Positions 16,060-25,995 of a stretch of 64,000 bases of DNA are shown in pieces. The stretch comes from Flavobacterium sp. NRK F7 (GTDB taxonomy: Bacteria > Bacteroidota > Bacteroidia > Flavobacteriales > Flavobacteriaceae), in contig NZ_JAMXLB010000001.1 in assembly GCF_024054195.1 (NCBI RefSeq), positions 2,593,524 through 2,657,523 of the forward strand, given 5' to 3'. Position 1 is the first letter of the stretch. Every line of letters starts with the position of its first letter. Below the pieces are notes generated by a model. The model saw only the letters and a program-made list of their open reading frames with translations, made no database searches and was not told the DNA's origin. A program made the translations under genes and the position numbers.

Positions 16060-17970
16060 ATGAATATGAAGAAAATTTTACTACTTCTCACCTCTTTTTT
16101 TTGCCTCTATAGCGTCGCGCAAAGAACAGCTATAGCTATTGCTGATAAGAAATATGAAAAATACGCTTATATTGATGCTATAAAAATCTATGAAAAAGTA
16201 GTAGAAAAAGGATATAAATCTCCAGAATTAATCAAAAAAATTGCCAATGCCTACTATTTTAATGGTGATTTACAAAAAGCGGCTCTTTGGTACAAATCCC
16301 TTTTTGATACCCCAGAAAGTAAAATAGAACCCGAATACTATTATAGATATGCTCAAACTTTAAAAAGAATCGAAAATTATGAAGAAGCTTCCTATTATTT
16401 AAAAGTATATTATGAAAAAATAGGCACAAATGTCACTGATTCTTTATTTAATTTTACTACCCTTGTAACTCATAAGAACTCATATATTGTTCAAAGTACT
16501 AATTTAAACTCTCCATATTATGACTTTGGACCAGCTTATTATAATGACGAAATTGTATATGCCTCTTCCCGATCAGATTTAGCTTTGGTAAAAAAAACAC
16601 ATCAGTGGACGGAACAAAATTTTACCGATTTATATAAAGCTTCTAAACAAAATGATACGTTATTTTTTCAACCCATAAATTTTTCATCAACTGTAAATAG
16701 TCAATTCAATGAAGCAACAGCTGTGTTTACCAAAGATGGAAAAACCATGTATTTCACCAGAAATAATTATTTGGAAGGCAAAAAAGGAAGAGATAAAGGA
16801 AAGAATAAAGAAAACACAACACTTCTTAAAATTTATAAAGCCAGTTTTAGTAATGGAACATGGACTAACATTAAGGAACTTCCCATAAATAGTGATAATT
16901 TTAACACGGCTCATCCTGCTTTAAGTGTTGATGAAAAAACACTTTATTTTGCGTCGGATCGACCTGGAACTTTAGGAGGAGCCGACATTTTTAAAGTAGC
17001 AATAAAAGATAACAATCAGTATGGAAAAGTGGAGCATTTAGGTGACTTAATTAATACGGTTGGAAGAGAATCCTTCCCATATTTAGCACCAAATGGGAAA
17101 CTTTATTTTGCATCAGACGGACATCTTGGTTATGGTGGTTTAGATATTTTTGAATCAAACTATGAAAATTCTTCTTTCCAAAAACCTATTAATATGGGAA
17201 AACCAATAAATAGTGTTTCAGATGATTTTGGATTCATAACTAAAGATTTAAAAACAGGATATTTCACTTCAAATAGAACTGAAGGCTTAGGTTTTGATGA
17301 TATTTACCAATTTAAACCTTGTAAAGTTACTGTTAATCTCCACGTTACCGATACACAAACGCAAGATGCCATTTTAAACCCAATGATAACTTTACAAGAT
17401 GAAGAAGGAAATCCAATAAATACCAATGTTACCTACAAAGATGGCTTTTATTGGATCGAAATGGAATGCCATAAAAAATATTTTTTGCGTACGCAACACC
17501 CAGAATACGAAACGGTTGAACAACCTATTGAACCTGTAAATACTTCCATTTCAATGGAAATTCAATTACAACGTACTATTTTTCCTTTTGAAATTGGAAC
17601 CGATTTAGCCAAGGTCTTTGATATTAGTATTATTTATTTTGATTTGGATAAATCCAATATTAGACCTGATGCAGCCAGAGATATTCAAAAAGTGATTGAA
17701 GTAATGAAAGAATACCCTAAAATGCATGTGGCTATCCGTTCCCATACCGATAGTAGACAAACTCATAAATACAATGAAGGATTATCTGACCGCAGAGCTA
17801 AATCTACATTTGCGTTTATGGTTGCAAATGGAATTGAAGCAGAGCGATTAACCGCACAAGGCTTTGGAGAAGTAGAACTAGTAAATGAATGCGCTGATGG
17901 TGTGTATTGTAGCGAAGAAGACCATCAAAAAAATCGTAGAAGTGAATTTATAGTTACCAAAGTGGAATAA
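16060..17970 (+). CDS. OmpA-family protein with TPR and PD40 repeats (PorE-like)
   Basis: 636 residues: signal peptide (to ~residue 20), TPR-like helices (~25-135), WD40-like PD40 beta-propeller strands (~160-420, e.g. FASDRPGTLGGADIFK, YFASDGHLGYGGLDIF, FTSNRTEGLGFDDIYQF), a CarboxypepD_reg-like strand region (~425-500), and a C-terminal OmpA peptidoglycan-binding domain (YFDLDKSNIRPDA, IRSHTDSRQTHKYNEGLSDRRA, NRRSEF). This order matches PorE-type proteins that tie type IX/PorP complexes to the cell wall. It lies 6 bp after the PorP/SprF gene, so it is surely one operon. A terminator follows. Confidence 0.92.
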   Translation: MNMKKILLLLTSFFCLYSVAQRTAIAIADKKYEKYAYIDAIKIYEKVVEKGYKSPELIKKIANAYYFNGDLQKAALWYKSLFDTPESKIEPEYYYRYAQTLKRIENYEEASYYLKVYYEKIGTNVTDSLFNFTTLVTHKNSYIVQSTNLNSPYYDFGPAYYNDEIVYASSRSDLALVKKTHQWTEQNFTDLYKASKQNDTLFFQPINFSSTVNSQFNEATAVFTKDGKTMYFTRNNYLEGKKGRDKGKNKENTTLLKIYKASFSNGTWTNIKELPINSDNFNTAHPALSVDEKTLYFASDRPGTLGGADIFKVAIKDNNQYGKVEHLGDLINTVGRESFPYLAPNGKLYFASDGHLGYGGLDIFESNYENSSFQKPINMGKPINSVSDDFGFITKDLKTGYFTSNRTEGLGFDDIYQFKPCKVTVNLHVTDTQTQDAILNPMITLQDEEGNPINTNVTYKDGFYWIEMECHKKYFLRTQHPEYETVEQPIEPVNTSISMEIQLQRTIFPFEIGTDLAKVFDISIIYFDLDKSNIRPDAARDIQKVIEVMKEYPKMHVAIRSHTDSRQTHKYNEGLSDRRAKSTFAFMVANGIEAERLTAQGFGEVELVNECADGVYCSEEDHQKNRRSEFIVTKVE

Positions 17971-17998
17971 TTCACTTTAATCACAATAAGAAAAGAAA

Positions 17999-18032
17999 AA
18001 AGGCATTACGTTGGCGGTAGTAATGCCTTTTT
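17999..18032. terminator. Bidirectional terminator
   Basis: Stem AAAGGCATTAC (17999-18009) / GTAATGCCTTT (18020-18030), followed by T on the plus strand and by T6CT4 when read on the minus strand. On plus it ends the PorP-OmpA operon. On minus it would end a transcript from the promoter at 18171-18201. Confidence 0.88.
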
Positions 18033-18165
18033 AACAAACAAATAAACAAACATGAAAAATTTATATATTATAAATACTTTTTTCTTATTTTAAAATTTAT
18101 ACGATTCAGGGCAAAAAGGTATAAATCGATTTTTAATCTTGTAAATATCTCTTATTACATATTTA
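18000..18165 (-). ncRNA. Candidate small RNA between an orphan promoter and a terminator
   Basis: A consensus promoter on the minus strand (18171-18201) faces a 165-bp stretch with no convincing ORF, which ends at the bidirectional terminator at 17999-18032. The predicted transcript starts near 18165. It would carry a 5' inverted repeat, CTTGTAAATAT (18138-18148) and ATATTTACAAG (18159-18169), with a 10-nt loop. The repeat could be a 5' hairpin or an operator over the start site. The rest is AU-rich. No known RNA family is recognised. This is an inference from signals only. Confidence 0.4.
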
Positions 18166-18170
18166 CAAGA

Positions 18171-18201
18171 CAAAGATACAACAAAATCGCTTAACTGCAA
18201 A
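18171..18201 (-). promoter_or_regulatory. Consensus Bacteroidota promoter with no gene behind it
   Basis: On the minus strand TTTG (18201-18198), a 19-bp spacer and TATCTTTG (18178-18171) match the TTTG-N19-TAnnTTTG consensus exactly. It points away from pdxH and towards the end of the convergent OmpA gene. The inverted repeat at 18138-18169 follows at the expected start site. Confidence 0.65.
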
Positions 18202-18252
18202 TAAAATCGATGAAATACACTAAATTTTAACATTTTTAACTCAATTTAGGAT

Positions 18253-18897
18253 TTATGGGGATAATCTATCAATATTCCAGTAGTATTTTTCTGACAATTT
18301 ATATCGTATTCTATCATGTAAACGATTGGGTCTTCCTTGCCAAAATTCTACTTCGACGGGTCGTACTAAAAATCCACCCCAGAAATCTGGTCGAGGCACT
18401 TCTTTATTTTCAAATTTTTGCTCTAAATCTTTTAACTTATTTTCCAGATAAGTCCTATTGGGAATAATTTCACTTTGATGAGAAACCAATGCTCCTAATT
18501 GGCTGCCTACTGGTCTAGATGCAAAATAATTATCGGAATCCTGAGAAGAGGTTTTCTCGGCAATTCCTTTTATAATCACTTGGCGTTCCATTGAATGCCA
18601 GAAAAAAGACAAACAAATATTCGGATTTGAAAGTATAGCCTTCCCTTTTTCTGATTCATAGTTGGTATAAAAAATAAAACCTTCTTCATTGAATTTTTTT
18701 AATAAAACCACTCTACTTTTAGGAAAACCATCTAAGCCTAACGTAGCAACTGTCATGGCATTCACTTCATCTACACCTCCAAAATCTTCCACTTCATGAA
18801 ACCATCGATTAAAAAGATTAATCGGATCTTCTGGTAGGTTTGTTTCTAAAAGTTCGCTTTTTTCGTAAGATTTTCTATAATTACTTAAATCTGACAT
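18253..18897 (-). CDS. pdxH: Pyridoxamine 5'-phosphate oxidase
   Basis: 214 residues, standard length. FMN-dependent oxidase that makes pyridoxal 5'-phosphate from the pyridoxamine or pyridoxine phosphates. Typical motifs are NAMTVATLGLDGFPKSRVVLLK, FYTNYESEKG, FFWHSMERQVIIKG, and the C-terminal FWQGRPNRLHDRI with WNIDRLSP at the very end, all PdxH signatures involved in FMN and substrate binding. A TACCTTTG -7 box lies at 18923-18916 on its strand, just before the start. It is a single gene with no partner in the pathway nearby. Confidence 0.97.
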   Translation of the reverse strand: MSDLSNYRKSYEKSELLETNLPEDPINLFNRWFHEVEDFGGVDEVNAMTVATLGLDGFPKSRVVLLKKFNEEGFIFYTNYESEKGKAILSNPNICLSFFWHSMERQVIIKGIAEKTSSQDSDNYFASRPVGSQLGALVSHQSEIIPNRTYLENKLKDLEQKFENKEVPRPDFWGGFLVRPVEVEFWQGRPNRLHDRIRYKLSEKYYWNIDRLSP

Positions 18898-18972
18898 GAT
18901 TATAAAATTAGACTACAAAGGTAGTAATAAGCTAAGAATTGGATGCGTTAACAAGTACTAAAAAAGTGATAA

Positions 18973-19120
18973 TTTAGCCCTGATGGCAGTGAAAATCCTT
19001 TTTTACAGGTACTATTTTAAATTGGTTTGGACAAAAATGGGTCTAACAATCTAAAAAAGATTGCAACAAACAGCAGGAATTGCATAGCCAAGAAAGCATC
19101 CAATTTGCGCTACTAAAAAT
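18973..19120 (+). ncRNA. Flavo-1-like conserved RNA or intergenic element
   Basis: The stretch begins TTTAGCCCTGATGGCAGTG, goes on AAAATCCTTTTTTAC, and after a variable middle resumes AAAAAAGATTGCAACAAAC and AGCAGGAATTGCATAGCC. This ordered set of short blocks resembles the recurring intergenic element of Flavobacterium described as the Flavo-1 RNA motif. I match it from memory, so the family call is tentative. It fills the 283-bp gap between pdxH and rnz. If it is on the minus strand instead, it would lie in the leader of nothing and the trailer of pdxH's neighbour. Confidence 0.4.
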
Positions 19121-19180
19121 TATTTTTTTTTCTTGGTAAAAAAATTATACAAGAATCTAATAATTTTGGTAAAATATGTT

Positions 19181-20086
19181 TCAGAGTTCGATTTCTTTTC
19201 CATCATCTCCTAAAATTACGTTATTAAAAATAGTTTGAGCTTCTTCTTTAAATAATTCTATATTTCCATATCTAGTGGAATAGTGTCCCATAATTAAGGT
19301 TTTAACTCTAGCTTTTAAAGCTATAGTTGCAGCTTGTTTTGCGGTTGTATGCATGGTCTTTTCAGCTAAATGCGCTTCACTTTCTAAAAAAGTAGTTTCA
19401 TGATACAAAGCATCAACCTCACTTATAATGGGTAGAATATTTTCGTTATAAACCGTATCACTACAAAAGGCATAACTTTTTTCTGGCTCTGGGTCGAAAG
19501 TTAGCTCTTTATTTAATATAATTGTACCATCTTCTAAAATAATATCTCCTCCAAATTTAATTTTTTGATAATAACAGGTATCAATTTTATGCTTTTCTAC
19601 GGCTTCAATATTCAGTTTTCGTTGTTGATTCTTTTCTTGAAATAGATAGCCATTGGTATAAATTCGGTGCTTCAATGGAATGGTCTTGACCACCACTTTT
19701 TCGTCTTCAAAAACAGTTTCACTTTCAGTTCCTTCTAATTCGTGAAAAAAAAGTTGGTATCCAGTATACGAACCTGAAGCTCTTAATTGCATTAAAATTA
19801 ACTCTTTAATTCCTTTTGGTCCGTATACATGCAAGTCATTTTCTCTATTAAGAAGCATAAAGGTAGAAATTAAACCTACTAAACCGTAAAAATGATCTCC
19901 ATGTAAATGAGAAATAAAAATATGGTTTATTCTAGAGAACTTAATTTTATGTTTTCGTAATTGTACTTGTGTTCCTTCTCCACAATCAATTAAAAACATC
20001 TGATTTTTTATTTCTAAAACTTGTGCTGTTGGATTGGTAATCGTTCGAGGCGTGGCTGCATAACAACCTAATATGGTTAGTTTCAA
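19181..20086 (-). CDS. rnz: Ribonuclease Z (tRNA 3' processing)
   Basis: 301 residues, the normal length of the short RNase Z. Metallo-beta-lactamase fold: HLHGDH at residues 60-65 binds the two zinc ions, CGEGTQVQL follows the first strands, and later FCSDTVY, the HETTF segment and MGHYSTRYG supply the remaining His and Asp ligands. The insert around residue 170 is the flexible arm. It trims 3' ends of tRNA precursors. It is last in a minus-strand run pyrR-pyrB-STAS-like-small membrane protein-rnz, with gaps of 4-86 bp. Confidence 0.96.
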   Translation of the reverse strand: MKLTILGCYAATPRTITNPTAQVLEIKNQMFLIDCGEGTQVQLRKHKIKFSRINHIFISHLHGDHFYGLVGLISTFMLLNRENDLHVYGPKGIKELILMQLRASGSYTGYQLFFHELEGTESETVFEDEKVVVKTIPLKHRIYTNGYLFQEKNQQRKLNIEAVEKHKIDTCYYQKIKFGGDIILEDGTIILNKELTFDPEPEKSYAFCSDTVYNENILPIISEVDALYHETTFLESEAHLAEKTMHTTAKQAATIALKARVKTLIMGHYSTRYGNIELFKEEAQTIFNNVILGDDGKEIEL

Positions 20087-20095
20087 ATTGGTAAT

Positions 20096-20299
20096 TTAAG
20101 TTTGGGCATTATCTTTCTTGCTATCTCTTAATGAAATAAACAGGCTCACAATTAATAGTACATTTGCAATAATAGCTAAGTATTTAATTTCTCCTTCCGA
20201 AATAGAAAGATAAATATTGATGATAAGTAAAACCAAAGCAGCAATGGCTACTCCAATTCTTACATTATTGATTCCTGTATTTTTTTTATAAAAATCCAT
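20096..20299 (-). CDS. Small two-helix membrane protein
   Basis: 67 residues: a short polar N-terminus (MDFYKKNTGINNVR), two transmembrane helices (about residues 15-32 and 40-58) and a basic-acidic tail (LRDSKKDNAQT). No known family. It sits 9 bp before rnz and 4 bp after the STAS-like gene on the same strand, so it is almost certainly co-transcribed with them. Confidence 0.75.
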   Translation of the reverse strand: MDFYKKNTGINNVRIGVAIAALVLLIINIYLSISEGEIKYLAIIANVLLIVSLFISLRDSKKDNAQT

Positions 20300-20303
20300 T
20301 TTT

Positions 20304-20636
20304 TTAAAAACCTAAATCACGTTCAATTTCTTCCATTTCAATAATATCATGTGCTTCCAATAGAGAAGGTACAACAGTTAAATCATCTGGCAATTCATTA
20401 AATTCAACTGCATCACTAACAATTACAAAAGATTTTTTGGCTTTTTGATGTTGTTTGGCTAATTTTTTAAAATTAATAATATCAGAAATTGTTACATTTT
20501 TATCTTGTGTAACATCTAAGATAAGATTTTGATCTTTATAAGAAGCATATTGATTGGAAACATTATCAATAAAAGCAAGTATATCCCCTTTGGTTTCTCT
20601 CAATATAGTTGTATGTCCTTTTTTATCTACTTTCAT
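20304..20636 (-). CDS. STAS-like small soluble protein next to rnz
   Basis: 110 residues with alternating strands and helices: GHTTILRETKGDILAFID, NLILDVTQDKNVTISDI, KSFVIVSDAVEFNELPDDL, and a very acidic end (IIEMEEIERDLGF). The strand-helix pattern resembles an anti-sigma-antagonist STAS domain, but the phosphorylated Ser motif is not evident. In databases such proteins are at times labelled ribonuclease Z, I believe only because they neighbour rnz; no metallo-lactamase motif is present. Function unknown. It lies between pyrB and rnz in the same run. Confidence 0.78.
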   Translation of the reverse strand: MKVDKKGHTTILRETKGDILAFIDNVSNQYASYKDQNLILDVTQDKNVTISDIINFKKLAKQHQKAKKSFVIVSDAVEFNELPDDLTVVPSLLEAHDIIEMEEIERDLGF

Positions 20637-20722
20637 GATATAAATTACATCGTTTAATGACTTTACTTAAATTTGTAACTAAAATACTTGTTTTTTTTTA
20701 AAAAATAGCAAAATAAAAGCCT

Positions 20723-21652
20723 TTATTGTTTAATCTTACTAGCCAATAAATAGATAACAGCCATGCGTATAGCAACACCATTTTCTACTTGGTTTAAAAT
20801 AACAGATTGTTGAGAATCTGCCACATCAGACGTTATTTCTACGCCTCTATTAATAGGTCCAGGATGCATAATTACAATTTCTTTATCTAAAGAATCTAAA
20901 AACTCTTTGGTAACACCATATTGCTGTGCATATTCTCTGGTAGAAGGGAAATAATTAACGTCTAAACGTTCGTTTTGAACGCGAAGCATATTCGCTACAT
21001 CTGCCCATTCTAATGCTTTACGAAGGCTCGGTTCGACTTTTACACCTAAAGATTCAATATATTTTGGTAATAATGTTTTTGGTCCACAAACTTTAACTTC
21101 TGCACCTTGTAACTGTAAAGCAAAAATATTGGATAAGGCAACTCTAGAGTGCAGAATGTCTCCCACTATTACAATTTTTTTACCTGCTACTTCACCTAGT
21201 TTTTCTCTAATGGTATAACTATCTAACAAAGCTTGTGTAGGATGTTCATGTGCACCATCACCAGCATTTACAATACTTGCATTTACATTTTGTGATAAAA
21301 AATGAGCTGCGCCTGGACTGCTATGACGCATAACCACCATATCTACTTTCATAGATAAGATGTTGTTTACCGTATCAATTAGTGTTTCTCCTTTTTTAAC
21401 GGACGATTGTGCAGCTGAAAAGCTAATAACATCTGCCGAAAGTCTCTTTTGAGCCAGTTCAAAAGACAACTTGGTACGGGTGCTATTTTCAAAGAAAATA
21501 TTAGCAATAGTAATATCTCTTAAGGAAGGCACTTTTTTAATAGGACGATTAATAACTTCTTTAAAGTGATCTGCCGTTTCAAAAATTAAATCAATATCAT
21601 TTTTATTAATGTGCTTAATTCCAATTAAATGATTTACTGATAATTCTTTCAT
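20723..21652 (-). CDS. pyrB: Aspartate carbamoyltransferase catalytic subunit
   Basis: 309 residues, standard. Joins carbamoyl phosphate and aspartate in the first committed step of pyrimidine synthesis. Conserved sites: FFENSTRTKLSFE (carbamoyl phosphate binding), HEHPTQALLDSYT, and MHPGPINRGVEI near the C-terminus. No regulatory subunit PyrI is in the window. It follows pyrR by 25 bp on the same strand, so PyrR probably controls it. Confidence 0.97.
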   Translation of the reverse strand: MKELSVNHLIGIKHINKNDIDLIFETADHFKEVINRPIKKVPSLRDITIANIFFENSTRTKLSFELAQKRLSADVISFSAAQSSVKKGETLIDTVNNILSMKVDMVVMRHSSPGAAHFLSQNVNASIVNAGDGAHEHPTQALLDSYTIREKLGEVAGKKIVIVGDILHSRVALSNIFALQLQGAEVKVCGPKTLLPKYIESLGVKVEPSLRKALEWADVANMLRVQNERLDVNYFPSTREYAQQYGVTKEFLDSLDKEIVIMHPGPINRGVEITSDVADSQQSVILNQVENGVAIRMAVIYLLASKIKQ

Positions 21653-21677
21653 TTAGGTTGTTGTGTTGTCGTTGTTG

Positions 21678-22220
21678 TTATTTTTTTTGTTCTAATAATA
21701 CTAAATCTTCACCGTCATTTTCTTTCCATTTTACTACCACTTTTTCGTCATTAATTGCATCTACTTGTCTGCCTCTGTAATCGGGTTGAATGGGTAAATG
21801 ACGACTAAATCTTCTGTCGATTAAAGTTAGTAATTCGATTTCTGAAGGTCTTCCAAAAGATTGAATAGCTGTTAATGCGGAACGAATACTTCTACCAGTA
21901 TATAATACATCATCAATGAAAACTACTTTTTTGTCTTCAACTATACAATTGATTTCAGTTTTATTGGCTTCTAATGGCTTTTCTCCTCTTCTAAAATCAT
22001 CTCTAAAAAAAGTGATATCTAAAAATCCCAATTGAAGGTTTATAATCCCATATTCCTCTTTTAAAACGGTTGCTAATCGCTGTGCTAAAAATTTTCCTCT
22101 GGGTTGAATTCCTATTAAAATAGTATTGGAGAAATCAAGATGATTTTCTATAAGTTGGCAAGCCAAACGATGTAATATGATATTGACCTCTTTAGCAGTT
22201 AGCAATATTTTTTGACTCAT
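21678..22220 (-). CDS. pyrR: PyrR: pyrimidine operon regulator / uracil phosphoribosyltransferase
   Basis: 180 residues, usual length. The PRPP-binding motif VVFIDDVLYTGRSIRSAL (about residues 98-115) and IGIQPRGKFLAQRL are typical. In Firmicutes PyrR binds pyr mRNA to cause attenuation and also makes UMP from uracil. I see no clear anti-terminator/terminator pair in the 120-bp leader here, so the control mechanism is open. It heads the pyrR-pyrB run. Confidence 0.95.
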   Translation of the reverse strand: MSQKILLTAKEVNIILHRLACQLIENHLDFSNTILIGIQPRGKFLAQRLATVLKEEYGIINLQLGFLDITFFRDDFRRGEKPLEANKTEINCIVEDKKVVFIDDVLYTGRSIRSALTAIQSFGRPSEIELLTLIDRRFSRHLPIQPDYRGRQVDAINDEKVVVKWKENDGEDLVLLEQKK

Positions 22221-22340
22221 TGTGTTGTATTGTTTGGTGTGTAAATTTACAATAAAAATCTCAATTTTAATTTGGTAAAAAAAAGTTTTAAAAATGTAAA
22301 TAAATTCGTATCTTTATAAGGCAATGTAACTCAGTAAATT

Positions 22341-22688
22341 ATGTATCGAATTATTTATCTAAGTTCTGCTACAACCAAATTTACAAACGAAGAAATTCTG
22401 ACCTTATTAAATGCTTCAAGAAAAAGCAATGAAGCAAATGATATTACAGGTTTACTCTTGTATTCCGATGGCAATTTTCTTCAAATTATTGAAGGCAAAC
22501 AAAAAAAAATTAAAGCCTTGTATGCCAAAATAAACATGGATCAGCGACATCGAAATATCATTAAAGTCTTTGAAGGTAAAGTTTCGCATCGAATTTATCC
22601 CAAATGGCATATGGGTTTTAACTCTATTGATAAAGATTTTGATAATCAAACAAGTAAAACTGATTCCTATCAACCTATTAGTGATTAA
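22341..22688 (+). CDS. BLUF-domain blue-light sensor
   Basis: 115 residues, one BLUF domain and little else. Flavin-site residues are in place: Tyr6 (MYRIIYLSS), Asn30, Gln48 (FLQIIEG), and Trp89/Met91 (KWHMGF). BLUF proteins sense blue light through FAD and signal by protein contact. With no attached output domain it must act on a partner, which is not evident here. It is a single gene, divergent from pyrR and convergent with the ABC-F gene, with a shared terminator. Confidence 0.92.
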   Translation: MYRIIYLSSATTKFTNEEILTLLNASRKSNEANDITGLLLYSDGNFLQIIEGKQKKIKALYAKINMDQRHRNIIKVFEGKVSHRIYPKWHMGFNSIDKDFDNQTSKTDSYQPISD

Positions 22689-22763
22689 GATGATTTAATT
22701 GCTTCTACTTTTATTGCAACTTTTTTAAAATCCAACAAAGAAAAAATGAATATAAAATAAAAA

Positions 22764-22790
22764 AATCCCGATTGCAATCGGGATTCATAT
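22764..22790. terminator. Bidirectional hairpin terminator
   Basis: Perfect 22-bp palindrome AATCCCGATTGCAATCGGGA plus TT at 22764-22785, with A/T tracts on both sides. It serves the BLUF gene and the convergent ABC-F gene. Confidence 0.85.
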
Positions 22791-22791
22791 T

Positions 22792-24498
<1,707 letters not shown>

Positions 24499-24570
24499 TT
24501 AACGCATCATTAACAAGACCTTTAACATGTAAAATTTATTTTTGTTCTCTAATAATTAGTAAATTAATAA

Positions 24571-25974
24571 ATGATTCAAAACAATATTAAATACTTTTTA
24601 CCCTTATCTATCTTAGCTTTAACCACATTATTTTCTTGTAAAAAAGTCTTTCAATCAGACAATTATGTGGCTTATTTTGGTGGAGAAATTATTAATCCTC
24701 AAGACAACTACGTTTTATTCATGAAGGATGAAACCGTTATTGATACCATCTTTCTAGATAAAAACAATCGTTTTTTGCATAAGTTTGATTCGTTAGCTCC
24801 AGGCCTTTACACCTTTAAACATGCTCCTGAATTTCAATACATTTATTTTGATAAAAATGACAGTTTAATGATTCGTTTGAATTCATTAGATTTTGACAAT
24901 TCTTTGTCGTTTTGTGGAAGAGGTGATGAAAAAAATAACTTCTTAATTGATTTATATTTAAAAAACGAACAAGATCGTTCAAATTTATATGACATTTTAG
25001 ATAAAGATCTAGAAACCTACACAAATGCAATTGATTCGAGTTATAAAAACAGAAGAACTTACTATCAAAAAAGAAAATCTCAGATTAATTGGAATGATAA
25101 TTTTGATGCAGTAGCTCAAGCGGGCGTGGATTTACATTATTTTTATAAAAAAGAATTATATCCCTATGTACATGAATATAAAACGGGAGAAAATATTTGT
25201 CCCAAATTACCTAAAGATTATTACTCTTATCGAAAATCATTAAATCTTAATAATCCTGAACTTGGTAGTTTTTCACCATTTATAAAATATGTTTCGGCTT
25301 TACTAAATAATGTAACTTATGAGAAAGGGAAATGTAAACTCGAAACCAAATCGCTAGAAAAAAATATTGCAAAATTAAATATAGCAGATACCCTATTAAA
25401 AGATCAAAATGTTAAAAATATAGTTCTCAATAATATTGCATACATGTATCTTTTAGAAGATCAAAACATGTACAATAATAAAAAATTTATTGATCGCTAT
25501 ATTGAGCTTTCTTCAGATGAAGAAAAACATAGAGAAGTAACTCAAATTTATAATGCGGTTCAAAATTTAAAAGTGGGTAATCAACTACCGAAAATCGATT
25601 TAATTGACAAAGATTCTAAAAACGTTTCTATTAATGATTTTATTAAGAATCAGGAAACTGTAGTTTTCTTTTGGACTACTCATGCTGAGTCCCATATTAA
25701 ATCCGTTCATGAAAAGGTAATTTTATTAAAAGAAAAACATCCAAACATTAATTTTATTGCAATTAATATTAATGATTCCAAAGAAAATTGGTTAGAAACC
25801 TTTAAAAAGTATAATTTTAAAGATGTCGTGGAATTAAAAGCAACTAATTTTGATGAAATTAAAGAAAATTGGGTAATTACCAAAGTGCATAGAACTATTA
25901 TTTTAAATCCTGATGGGTCTATTAAAAATGCTTTTGCAAATTTATTTGATGCTCATTTCGAAAAGAACTTATAA
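24571..25974 (+). CDS. Thioredoxin-fold lipoprotein lacking the CxxC
   Basis: 467 residues. The N-terminus has a lipoprotein signal with lipobox LFSC (Cys 23), so it is anchored in the envelope. Residues ~30-110 resemble the DUF4369-type beta domain of Bacteroidota TlpA proteins; a helical middle follows, and from ~330 a TlpA/AhpC-like fold (GNQLPKIDLIDKDSKNVSIN, VVFFWTTHAESHIKSVHEK, FIAININD). Where a redox CxxC should follow the Trp, there is WTTHAESH, so it cannot act as a normal thiol reductase. It may bind or have been repurposed. Stands alone with its own terminator. Confidence 0.85.
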   Translation: MIQNNIKYFLPLSILALTTLFSCKKVFQSDNYVAYFGGEIINPQDNYVLFMKDETVIDTIFLDKNNRFLHKFDSLAPGLYTFKHAPEFQYIYFDKNDSLMIRLNSLDFDNSLSFCGRGDEKNNFLIDLYLKNEQDRSNLYDILDKDLETYTNAIDSSYKNRRTYYQKRKSQINWNDNFDAVAQAGVDLHYFYKKELYPYVHEYKTGENICPKLPKDYYSYRKSLNLNNPELGSFSPFIKYVSALLNNVTYEKGKCKLETKSLEKNIAKLNIADTLLKDQNVKNIVLNNIAYMYLLEDQNMYNNKKFIDRYIELSSDEEKHREVTQIYNAVQNLKVGNQLPKIDLIDKDSKNVSINDFIKNQETVVFFWTTHAESHIKSVHEKVILLKEKHPNINFIAININDSKENWLETFKKYNFKDVVELKATNFDEIKENWVITKVHRTIILNPDGSIKNAFANLFDAHFEKNL

Positions 25975-25995
25975 TTATTAATTCTTCATAAAAAT

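Noticed and set aside
18052..18093. Short ORF MKNLYIINTFFLF as a leader peptide
   Set aside because: It follows a terminator, no gene lies downstream on its strand, and there is no pause or attenuator structure; kept only as a note in the small-RNA finding.
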